Virus record (IMG/VR): IMGVR_UViG_3300037961_005406
Coordinates: 1 to 55,883 of that record
Strand: one strand, 5' to 3'
Source: a virus
DNA: 55,883 nt
The notes beneath the pieces were generated by a model that was not told the DNA's origin, ran no database searches, and saw only the letters and a list, made by a program, of their open reading frames with translations. Position 1 is the stretch's first letter, and the number at the start of each line of letters is the position of its first letter. Of the stretch, positions 46,586 through 54,325 are shown piece by piece. Position numbers and translations under genes: made by a program.

Positions 46586-48745
46586 ATGCCTTTAACAAAA
46601 GTAAATATAGCTCCAGGATTTAATAAACAAGTCACTCAAACAGGTGCCGAAGGCCAATGGACTGATGGTGATTTTGTTAGATTTAGATACGGACTACCTG
46701 AAAAAATAGGTGGTTGGGAACAGATTGTAGACAATAGTTTAGTAGGAGCTGCAAGAGATCAATTTGTATGGGCAGATTTAGATGGCAGAAGATATGCAGC
46801 TATAGGAACTAATAAACTTTTAGTTATATATTATGAAGGTGCCTTTTATGATATTACACCACTTGGTACAGCTTTAACAGGATGTACATTTGACACCGTA
46901 AATACTTCAGCGACAGTTACTGTAAACAAACCTGCACATGGTTTAGAACCTGGAGACATATTTTTATTTTCATCTGTCACACCTCCAACAGGAGCTGGTT
47001 ATTCTGCAGGAGATTTTACAACAAATCCTTTTCAAGTAGTTACTGTTCCAGGAAGTGATGAGTTTACTATAACTATGGCAAGTGCTGCTGGAACTACGGT
47101 GAATGCAAGCGGATCAGCTATAGTTACACCTTATATAAAACCTGGTGCTTTAGGTTTTACTTATGGCTTTGGTTGGGGCACAGGATTATGGGGAGGTGGC
47201 CAACAAGTATTTAGCACATTGAATGGAGCTTTATTAGATGACACAGCAGGTACAGGTGGATCGGGAACCTCAATTACGCTTGCATCAACTACAGGCTTTC
47301 CATCATCAGGAACAATAAAAGTTGGAGCAGAATTTATTTCATACACAGGTATTTCATCAAATGATCTCACAGGAATTACGAGAGCTGCAGCGGGAACAAG
47401 ATCTGCACACTCGAGTGGATCAGGTGTTGAAGTATTTACAGGATGGGGAATAGCTTCACTATCTCAAACTTTAACAACAGATCCTGCTTCATGGTCATTA
47501 GATAATTTTGGAGAACAATTAATTGCAACTATTAAAAATGGTCAGTCTTTTTCATGGAATCCAATTAACTCTAACCCCAATGCTCTTACAACAAGAGCTA
47601 CAGTAATTAGTAATGCACCAACAGCTTCCGTCATGTCATTAGTTTCAGATAGAGATAGACATTTAATAATGCTAGGAACCGAGACAACCATTGGTTCTAC
47701 AGGAACACAAGACAAATTATTTATAAGATTTTCTGATCAAGAAAATATTAGTAACTATACACCTACCTCAGTGAATACTGCTGGAACATTTAGATTAGAC
47801 TCTGGAACCAAAATTGTAGGAGCTGTAAAAGGAAAAGATTATACATTTATTTTAACAGATAATGCTGCGTACGTTATGCAGTTTGTTGGTCCTCCATTTA
47901 CTTTTTCTATTAGACAAGTTGGGTCTAATTGTGGATGTATCGGTCAACACGCTATGAAATATGTTAACGGTGCAGTTTATTGGATGGGAGAATCTGGCGG
48001 TTTTTTTGTTTATGATGGTACAGTAAAATCTTTACCTTGCGCAGTTGAAGATTTTGTATTTACAACTAAAAATGGTAGTAATTTAGGAGTCAACTATCAA
48101 AATGGTGAATCAGTTTTTGTTGGTTTAAATCATCTTTATGAAGAAATTACATGGTTTTATCCAAAAAGTGGATCTGATTTTGTAGATAGATGTGTTACTT
48201 TTAACTATCAAGATGGAACATGGGTAACAGGATCTTTGGCGAGAACGACTTGGGTAGATGCTAATTTATATGACGTACCTTATGCAACGGAGTATAACTC
48301 TACAGGAACACCTACTTTTCCTACAGTACAAGGTATAACAAATATAAATGGATCTACAATTTATTATGCTCATGAAACAGGAGTAGATCAAGTAGATACT
48401 TCTGGAAACAAAACTGCTATTCCAGCATTTATAGAATCAGGAGATTTTAGTTTAAATCCTGACGGCACAAACGCTGAAATATTTATGAGTATGAGAAGAT
48501 TTGTTCCTGATTTTAAAACCATTCAAGGAAATGCTCAAGTAACAATATTGCTTAGAAATTTTCCTGTAGACACAGAAGTATCGTCTCCATTAGGCCCATT
48601 CACGGTCACCGGATCAACACAAAAGGTAGATACAAGAGCAAGAGCTAGATTTGCTAGTTTAAAAATAGCTAACACATCGACTGATGAAAATTGGCGTTTT
48701 GGAACTTTTAGAGCTGATATACAACCAGATGGAGCTAGAGGATAA
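46586..48745 (+). CDS. tail tube/DNA-stabilisation protein
   Basis: 719 residues. The N-terminus MPLTKVNIAPGFNKQVTQTG...GQWTDGDFVRFRYGLPEKIGGW is the typical start of the podovirus tail protein that acts like P22 gp10 or T7 gp12. Multiple beta domains follow (VNKPAHGLEPGDIF; a Thr/Gly/Ser-rich stretch near 210-280). It closes the channel after packaging and carries the fibres. No Shine-Dalgarno is seen because of the short leader. Confidence 0.75.
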   Translation: MPLTKVNIAPGFNKQVTQTGAEGQWTDGDFVRFRYGLPEKIGGWEQIVDNSLVGAARDQFVWADLDGRRYAAIGTNKLLVIYYEGAFYDITPLGTALTGCTFDTVNTSATVTVNKPAHGLEPGDIFLFSSVTPPTGAGYSAGDFTTNPFQVVTVPGSDEFTITMASAAGTTVNASGSAIVTPYIKPGALGFTYGFGWGTGLWGGGQQVFSTLNGALLDDTAGTGGSGTSITLASTTGFPSSGTIKVGAEFISYTGISSNDLTGITRAAAGTRSAHSSGSGVEVFTGWGIASLSQTLTTDPASWSLDNFGEQLIATIKNGQSFSWNPINSNPNALTTRATVISNAPTASVMSLVSDRDRHLIMLGTETTIGSTGTQDKLFIRFSDQENISNYTPTSVNTAGTFRLDSGTKIVGAVKGKDYTFILTDNAAYVMQFVGPPFTFSIRQVGSNCGCIGQHAMKYVNGAVYWMGESGGFFVYDGTVKSLPCAVEDFVFTTKNGSNLGVNYQNGESVFVGLNHLYEEITWFYPKSGSDFVDRCVTFNYQDGTWVTGSLARTTWVDANLYDVPYATEYNSTGTPTFPTVQGITNINGSTIYYAHETGVDQVDTSGNKTAIPAFIESGDFSLNPDGTNAEIFMSMRRFVPDFKTIQGNAQVTILLRNFPVDTEVSSPLGPFTVTGSTQKVDTRARARFASLKIANTSTDENWRFGTFRADIQPDGARG

Positions 48746-48909
48746 TGGCTAGAGTAGATATTGTAATACCTGAACCTACACCGATATATACTGAAGAAAA
48801 CCAAAGGCAGGTAACCCAGTCTTTACGAACGATGCAAGATAAGTTAAACACTTCTTATCAACAAGAATTAAAAAATGAACAAGATTCCTTTAATTATTTT
48901 TTATCATGA
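48745..48909 (+). CDS. 54-residue hypothetical protein
   Basis: TAATG coupling with the tail gene. MARVDIVIPEPTPIYTEENQRQVTQ..., then a helix; resembles short virion-associated peptides after the tail-tube gene in marine phages. Coupled to the next gene (ATGA). Confidence 0.55.
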   Translation: MARVDIVIPEPTPIYTEENQRQVTQSLRTMQDKLNTSYQQELKNEQDSFNYFLS

Positions 48910-49244
48910 CAATTAGATACAAAAGCGATACGTTTAATTTAGACACAACTAATGTGACTACTATTTTAACCTGCCCAAATGATGCAACAATACTAGTTAA
49001 AAATATTGAAGCAGTTCATAACACAGCAAGCAATGTGGATACTGACTTATTTATTAGAAAATCTGGTGCGGGTTCAGATATACAAGTTGCACATAAACAA
49101 TTAAACAAGGAAACTTTTAATTTTGCACTACAAACTATAAATTTAGAGGCTAGTGATATTCTAAAAATGCAAGCAGACACTGCTAATGAAATTTCAGGAT
49201 TAGTAAGTTATGCCTTAATAGATAGATCACAGGAAAATGGCTAG
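48906..49244 (+). CDS. small virion structural protein
   Basis: 112 residues, all-beta: TIRYKSDTFNLDTTNVTTILTCP, ILVKNIEAVHNTASNVDTDLFI and NLEASDILKMQADTANEISG. The pattern recurs in marine phage tail modules. Function not known beyond probable virion role. Confidence 0.65.
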   Translation: MTIRYKSDTFNLDTTNVTTILTCPNDATILVKNIEAVHNTASNVDTDLFIRKSGAGSDIQVAHKQLNKETFNFALQTINLEASDILKMQADTANEISGLVSYALIDRSQENG

Positions 49245-49365
49245 ACAAAAATTTGTAAATTTTGTTCCACGTCCGAAACCTCCTAAGAGGCCAAGAAGAC
49301 ATAAAAAAAGACTTAACAAAAGTGAAAAACGCAGTTATAAAAGATATAATAACCAAGGTAGATAA
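49237..49365 (+). CDS. 42-residue highly basic protein
   Basis: MARQKFVNFVPRPKPPKRPRRHKK..., nearly half Lys/Arg/Pro, ATG overlapping the preceding gene by 8 nt and stop overlapping the next start (TAATG). Could be a DNA-condensing peptide. Not recognised. Confidence 0.5.
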   Translation: MARQKFVNFVPRPKPPKRPRRHKKRLNKSEKRSYKRYNNQGR

Positions 49366-50021
49366 TGTATTTTCCAATAACTGTTGTAGATAATTTTTAT
49401 AACGATTTTAATAAAATTATTAAATATGTAAATAATTTAGAGTTTTATGAAAAAACTCAACACACAATGCCAGGATTGCAAACACAAAATTTAAAAGATT
49501 TAAATATAAATTTATATAAAGAAGTTATAAGTAAAGTTCTTGCTACTTATTATAATAGATTCACAATTGAAAATATAAATTTTGAATGTCGTACCTCATT
49601 TGAAAAAATGATACCTTATGGTAAGGATTATAATAAAGAAGGTTGGATTCATTCTGATGATACAAACAAATTATCAGGCATTTTATACCTACAAGGAGAT
49701 TTAGATGACGGTACTTCTTTTTATAAAAACAAAAATGTGGGTTTATTTGATAAGGAGAAATTAAAATATAAGCATGCTCTTTATGGGGGAGAATTAATAA
49801 GTCCAGATTTATATAATAAAAATTTACAAAATCACAATTCACAATTTGAGGAAATACTAAATATACCTTGCATTCCAAATAGATTAGTGTTATTTGATTC
49901 TTCTATGTTGCATAAAAGTAATGGATTGGGTAAAATAGAAAAACCAAGAATTATACAAACTTTTTTCTTTGGTTCTATTTTGGCAGATAGTTTTCCTATT
50001 CCAGAAATAAAAAGATATTGA
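49365..50021 (+). CDS. DUF6445-like 2OG-Fe(II) oxygenase
   Basis: 218 residues. VVDNFYNDFNKIIKYVNN, TMPGLQT, GWIHSDDTNKLSGILYL (H96, D98), GTSFYKNK, and NRLVLFDSSMLHKSNG (H183) then RIIQTFFFG match DUF6445, a 2OG-oxygenase-like family. It probably hydroxylates an unknown target. Sits between small tail genes and the glycosyltransferases. Confidence 0.78.
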   Translation: MYFPITVVDNFYNDFNKIIKYVNNLEFYEKTQHTMPGLQTQNLKDLNINLYKEVISKVLATYYNRFTIENINFECRTSFEKMIPYGKDYNKEGWIHSDDTNKLSGILYLQGDLDDGTSFYKNKNVGLFDKEKLKYKHALYGGELISPDLYNKNLQNHNSQFEEILNIPCIPNRLVLFDSSMLHKSNGLGKIEKPRIIQTFFFGSILADSFPIPEIKRY

Positions 50022-50031
50022 GGAGGATATA

Positions 50032-50232
50032 ATGAGTGATTTACCAAAAATACCAGCAGTTGCCAAAGAGATTATAAAAAATAAAAGAACAGGTAAGGTT
50101 TATGATAGTAAAGATCATTTTGATGCTGATGTTGCTGATCCCAATACTGATACTACTGTGGATGATTTTAGACAGGACTTAGAAATTAAAGTTACACGAG
50201 CTGGCAGTATTGGTGCAAAAACAAAAAAATAA
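50032..50232 (+). CDS. small hypothetical protein
   Basis: 66 residues with a GAGGAGG site. MSDLPKIPAVAKEIIKNKRTGKVYDSKDHFDADV..., acidic centre, basic ends. I recall similar short proteins in marine phage tail regions. Coupled to the glycosyltransferase at TAATG. Confidence 0.55.
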   Translation: MSDLPKIPAVAKEIIKNKRTGKVYDSKDHFDADVADPNTDTTVDDFRQDLEIKVTRAGSIGAKTKK

Positions 50233-51161
50233 TGAAACCAAGAGGCGCAACAGAAATACAACAAGAGTTTCTTGAAAAATATGTATCTAAAGATTTATTA
50301 GATAAGTTTCAAATATGTACATCTATACCAGGAAAAGTTCCGTTAGACCCCAATAAAATAAATATACTTTGGCAAAAAAATTCTTGGGATCAACCAAACC
50401 TTCAAAGTTTTTTTAGAGACAAAAATAGACACCACGAATACGATTGGTATATTTTTAATTCACATTGGTGTTATGAAAAATTTAGATATTTTTTTCAAAT
50501 ACCTGAAGACAAATCTATTGTAATTAAAAATGGTGCTAGTCATTTTCCAAAAAGAAAAATATATAAAAAAGGAGATCCTATAAAAATTATACACCATTGT
50601 ACTCCTTGGAGAGGTCTTAATGTTTTGTTACTTGCAATGCAATATGTTAGGAATAAAAACGTAACTCTCGATGTCTATAGTTCAAATCAAGTGTATGGAA
50701 GTGAATTTGCTAAAAGAGTAAACAAAGACACAGAGGCTTTGTTTGATCAAGCAAAAAAATTACCAAATGTAAATTATATAGGATACAAACCAAATGAATA
50801 TATACTAGAACATATGACAGATTACGATTTATTTGTTTACCCATCCATATTTGAAGAAACCTTTTGTGCTTCTGCTCTAGAAGCACTTGCTTCAGGAGTT
50901 CATGTTATAACAACAAACTTCGGAGCTTTACCTGAAACTTGCGCAGAATGGCCTGTGTATGTAAATTATACAGGTAATTTACAAATGTTAGCTATTACAG
51001 TTGCTAATGCCATAGATTCAGCTGCTGAATATTTACACACGGATACAATACAAAATCATTTAGAAGAACAACAAAAATACTATAAAAAATTTTATAGTTG
51101 GGATAAAAAAGCTATGGAATGGACAAACTTTTTGAAAGGAGCTATAAGTGTCAAGCAATAA
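50232..51161 (+). CDS. GT4-like glycosyltransferase
   Basis: 309 residues with the GT-B retaining-enzyme signature: IIHHCTPWRGLNVLL, YIGYKPNEYILEHMTDYDLFVYPSIFEETFCASALEALASG (E208 and E218, the EX7E-type pair region is near 208-218) and NFGALPE. Transfers a sugar from a nucleotide-sugar donor. The target could be virion protein, phage DNA or host surface polymer. No nucleotide-sugar synthesis genes are visible. The next gene starts within its last 14 nt. Confidence 0.85.
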   Translation: MKPRGATEIQQEFLEKYVSKDLLDKFQICTSIPGKVPLDPNKINILWQKNSWDQPNLQSFFRDKNRHHEYDWYIFNSHWCYEKFRYFFQIPEDKSIVIKNGASHFPKRKIYKKGDPIKIIHHCTPWRGLNVLLLAMQYVRNKNVTLDVYSSNQVYGSEFAKRVNKDTEALFDQAKKLPNVNYIGYKPNEYILEHMTDYDLFVYPSIFEETFCASALEALASGVHVITTNFGALPETCAEWPVYVNYTGNLQMLAITVANAIDSAAEYLHTDTIQNHLEEQQKYYKKFYSWDKKAMEWTNFLKGAISVKQ

Positions 51162-52023
51162 ATACATTAATGAAGATACATATCAAACATTACAAGAAGT
51201 AAATATTGAACCTCAATCAAATTACGAAAAATCAATAGAACCATTGTGGAAAGAAAATAAAGATCAATACAAAGATGTAGAGGTTTTTGTTGCAACACCT
51301 GTTCATAGTGAAGTTTCTATACATTACACACAAGCTTTAATAGAATTTCAACAAGAGTGTTTTAAAAACAGACTTAAAGTTTCTTTTCATTTAATTAAAT
51401 CATCTTTAGTAACACAAGGAAGAAATTTATCTGTAGCTGGGTTCTTAGAATCAAGAGCAACTCATTTGTTGTTTATTGATTCAGATATATATTTTCAAGG
51501 TAAATCTATATTTGCCATGCTAAAAGCAGATAAACATATTATATCTGTACCTTATCCTTTAAAAACTTTAATGTGGGAAAAAGCATTTGCTAAAATGCAA
51601 GAAGGTAAAATAAAATCACCTGATGATATTAGAAGAGCTTTACATACTTATCCTATGAAAGTTCCTGATCCTAATAATATAAAACTTGATAAAGGTATTA
51701 TGGAAGTTACTGATTCTCCAACAGGATGTATGTTAATTAAAAGAGAAGTAATAGAAAAAATGATAGAGAAATATCCTGAAAAAGAGATAGTACAAAAGAC
51801 TGTTATCAATGGTAAGTATGTCAACAAACCTAATATGTGGAACTTTTTTGATACCTTACATGATCCTAAAGAGAAGACTTATAATGGTGAAGATTTTGCT
51901 TTTTGCAAGCTATGGAGAGATCTAGGTGGTAAGTGTCATGCATATATTAATGATGCCATAGTTCATGTAGGAGAACACCAATATCAAGGTAAGTTTTACG
52001 ATGAGTTGATATCAGCCAAGTAA
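51148..52023 (+). CDS. GT-A-fold (Anp1-like) glycosyltransferase
   Basis: 291 residues, GTG start. After an N-terminal region, VEVFVATPVHSEVSIHYTQAL, LLFIDSDIYFQ (DxD) and EDFAFCKLWRDLGGKCHAYI with HVGEHQYQG fit the GT-A fold seen in phage Anp1-type transferases. DxD binds the metal-nucleotide. Works with the GT4-like partner upstream. Substrate unknown. Confidence 0.75.
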   Translation: MSSNKYINEDTYQTLQEVNIEPQSNYEKSIEPLWKENKDQYKDVEVFVATPVHSEVSIHYTQALIEFQQECFKNRLKVSFHLIKSSLVTQGRNLSVAGFLESRATHLLFIDSDIYFQGKSIFAMLKADKHIISVPYPLKTLMWEKAFAKMQEGKIKSPDDIRRALHTYPMKVPDPNNIKLDKGIMEVTDSPTGCMLIKREVIEKMIEKYPEKEIVQKTVINGKYVNKPNMWNFFDTLHDPKEKTYNGEDFAFCKLWRDLGGKCHAYINDAIVHVGEHQYQGKFYDELISAK

Positions 52024-52034
52024 AATGATATTAT
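52006..52034 (+). promoter_or_regulatory. sigma70-like promoter
   Basis: TTGATA (52006-52011) and TATTAT (52029-52034) with a 17-nt spacer, 25 nt before the ATG at 52059. The -35 is in the end of the glycosyltransferase gene. Confidence 0.55.
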
Positions 52035-52058
52035 TATCCATATTTAAGAGAAAAAATT

Positions 52059-52988
52059 ATGGATCCATTTACTATAGCATTAGCCACATTTGGTGTACAA
52101 AAACTTCGAGGAAAATCAACTAAAAGATCTTTAAGAGATGCTTTATTTGCTGGAGGTCTAGGTCAACTAGGTGGCATGGCAGGTGTTGGTGGACTTAAAT
52201 CATTCGGCACAGGACAGATAGCAGGAAATACAATAGGTCAACAATTTATGAATACAGCACCTATGAGACTCGCAAGTAGTATTAATCCTTTTGCACGAAA
52301 ACAACTTCCTGGACCTGATGTGATTACAGGTGGAAATCAATCTAAAGGATTAGCTGAATTTTTACCAAAAAGCACAGCAGGTAAGGTTAGTTTATTTGCT
52401 GGTAGTATACCTTTATTATCAGCTTTAGGTGATGACGAAGTTGTAACAAATCAAATGCCTGCATATAATAAAAATTACAAAAAATTAATTGATAGTGGTT
52501 TTGCAGGAACACCTACAGGTTTTATGACTAGAGCATATAATGCAGATGGTTCTTTTTCTGATACACCATTAGAAGACGCAAGCACTTATCAATCCGTAGA
52601 AGAAATACTAGATGAAGATCAAAAACCTACAGGATTAAAGACAGGTGGTATTGCAAACATACAAAAATTTAATGAAGGAGGTCACACAGCCTTACCTTCA
52701 AAAGCGTCTCATGATGAGAAAGATCCAAGTAATTATGTAAGAGCTCATGGCTATGTTACAGATGCGGCAGGTGTTGGAGACGAAAATGAAGATACTATGT
52801 TAGCTCAACTAGCTGATGGTGAGTTTGTATCTAGATCTGCAGCAGTAAGAGGAGCAGGAATTTTAGCAGGAGCTAGTGTTTCAAATAGAGAAGAACAAAG
52901 AAAAAAAGGAGCTGAGTTTTTCTATGAACAACAAAGCCGTTTTAAAAGAATTATGGATTTATTAGATGCAAGTAGAAAAGACAATTAA
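52059..52988 (+). CDS. internal virion/tail protein, marine-phage type
   Basis: 309 residues. The Gly/Ala-rich N-terminus (LFAGGLGQLGGMAGVGGLKS) may insert in membranes. The C-terminal HTALPSKASHDEKDPSNYVRAHGYVTDAAGVGDENEDTMLAQLADGEFVSRSAAVRGAG is a pattern I recall in marine podoviruses between tail and ejection genes. Possible ejection or tape-measure-related role. Overlaps the next gene by 23 nt. Confidence 0.6.
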   Translation: MDPFTIALATFGVQKLRGKSTKRSLRDALFAGGLGQLGGMAGVGGLKSFGTGQIAGNTIGQQFMNTAPMRLASSINPFARKQLPGPDVITGGNQSKGLAEFLPKSTAGKVSLFAGSIPLLSALGDDEVVTNQMPAYNKNYKKLIDSGFAGTPTGFMTRAYNADGSFSDTPLEDASTYQSVEEILDEDQKPTGLKTGGIANIQKFNEGGHTALPSKASHDEKDPSNYVRAHGYVTDAAGVGDENEDTMLAQLADGEFVSRSAAVRGAGILAGASVSNREEQRKKGAEFFYEQQSRFKRIMDLLDASRKDN

Positions 52989-53427
52989 ACCTGAAGTAGA
53001 TGTTTTGTGCATCAAACCAAAAGAGGTAGATACATTCTGGCCTCTTGTAGAGTTTTTAATTGCTGAAGCATTAAAGTTTAGTGGTCAATATGCAGATGCT
53101 AAACATATTAAACAATTAATAAAAAAGAACATAATGCATTTATGGATTATGTTTGGAACAGATGAGGATGGAGAAAACAAAGTTTTTGGTTGTTGCACAA
53201 GTAGATTTTTTGACAATCCTAACTACAAAGAATTACAAGGATTAATATGTACAGGTAAGAAAATGAGTCTTTGGTCAGATAAATTAGTAAATCAATTAGA
53301 AGAGTTTGCTAAAATAAATAACTGTAAAAGAATTACAGCTTTGATGAGACCTGGATATAAAAAAGTTATGAGTAAATATGGTTGGAAAATTAAACATTAT
53401 GAATTTCAAAAGGAGTTAAAGAAATGA
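52966..53427 (+). CDS. GNAT-like protein
   Basis: 153 residues. LIAEALKFSGQYADAKHIKQL, LWIMFGTDEDGENKVFGCC and LNQLEEFAKINNCKRITALMRPGYKKVMSKYGWK follow the GNAT-fold order, including the Y..GW end. Similar proteins occur in podoviruses at this place. Substrate and acetylation unproven; it may be structural. Confidence 0.6.
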   Translation: MQVEKTIKPEVDVLCIKPKEVDTFWPLVEFLIAEALKFSGQYADAKHIKQLIKKNIMHLWIMFGTDEDGENKVFGCCTSRFFDNPNYKELQGLICTGKKMSLWSDKLVNQLEEFAKINNCKRITALMRPGYKKVMSKYGWKIKHYEFQKELKK

Positions 53428-54317
53428 GTATATTCGGCGGCGGAGGAGGCGGCGGAGGCGGTGGCACTCAGCCTTCTACAACAACACAATACATAAGAGA
53501 AGCACCAGGTATAGAGGAAAGAAAACTTGGTTTGATGGACATTGCTTCATCACTTGCTCAAACACCTGTTAATATCCCTGCTATTAATGTTGCCCCAATG
53601 GGTGCTTTAGAGCAACAAGGTATTACAGCTTCTGGAGTTACAGGTGTTGGTCAACCAACAGTTAGTTCTGCTGTATCAGGAGTACAAGGAGCAATGGCTC
53701 CTGTAGGTGCACAACAAATTTCACAATTTTTAAATCCATATCAATCTTATGTTACAGATGAAATTGGAAGACAATCACAAATGATGCAAAACCAATTAGG
53801 TGCACAAGCAATAAGATCGGGAGCATTTGGTGGTGGAAGAGAAGGAGTTCAACAAGCAGAACTTCAAGGTAGAGCATTAGAAGCCATGGGTAGAGCGCAA
53901 GCTCAAGGTTTTAACACTGCGTTAGGTGCAGCTCAAAACCAACAAAGAATAGGATTACAAGGTGGTCAATTATTAGGTGCATTAGGTCAGCAACAACAAA
54001 ATATGGCGCAAGCAGATATTAATCAGTTGATGGCTGCGGGTGGTTTACAAAGACAGTTAGGTCAACAAGCTTTAGATGCACAAAGACAAACTGAATTACA
54101 AAGAGCATACGAACCATTCCAAAGAGCTGAGTTTTTAAAAAATATATATGCTGCTGGACCAACATCTCAATCTGCTTTAACGCAAACTACTACGCCAGCG
54201 GCCACCGGCAACCCATTAGCACAAGCGGCGGGAGCAGGACTTGGAGCATATGCAACTTATTCGATGTTAAATAAAAACCCTACAGCCGCGTCAATGGCCT
54301 TGGGTAGAACAATATAG
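53424..54317 (+). CDS. putative ejection/internal virion protein with Gly-run start
   Basis: 297 residues. The N-terminus contains ten consecutive glycines (MSIFGGGG...), then helical repeats rich in Gln/Ala/Gly (RSGAFGGGREGVQQAELQG, GLQGGQLLGALGQQQQNM). This composition matches T7 gp14-like or P22 ejection proteins that form a channel across the host envelope. Coupled (ATGA) to the GNAT-like gene. The Gly run is GC-rich inside an AT-rich genome. Confidence 0.65.
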   Translation: MSIFGGGGGGGGGGTQPSTTTQYIREAPGIEERKLGLMDIASSLAQTPVNIPAINVAPMGALEQQGITASGVTGVGQPTVSSAVSGVQGAMAPVGAQQISQFLNPYQSYVTDEIGRQSQMMQNQLGAQAIRSGAFGGGREGVQQAELQGRALEAMGRAQAQGFNTALGAAQNQQRIGLQGGQLLGALGQQQQNMAQADINQLMAAGGLQRQLGQQALDAQRQTELQRAYEPFQRAEFLKNIYAAGPTSQSALTQTTTPAATGNPLAQAAGAGLGAYATYSMLNKNPTAASMALGRTI

Positions 54318-54325
54318 GTAGTTTA

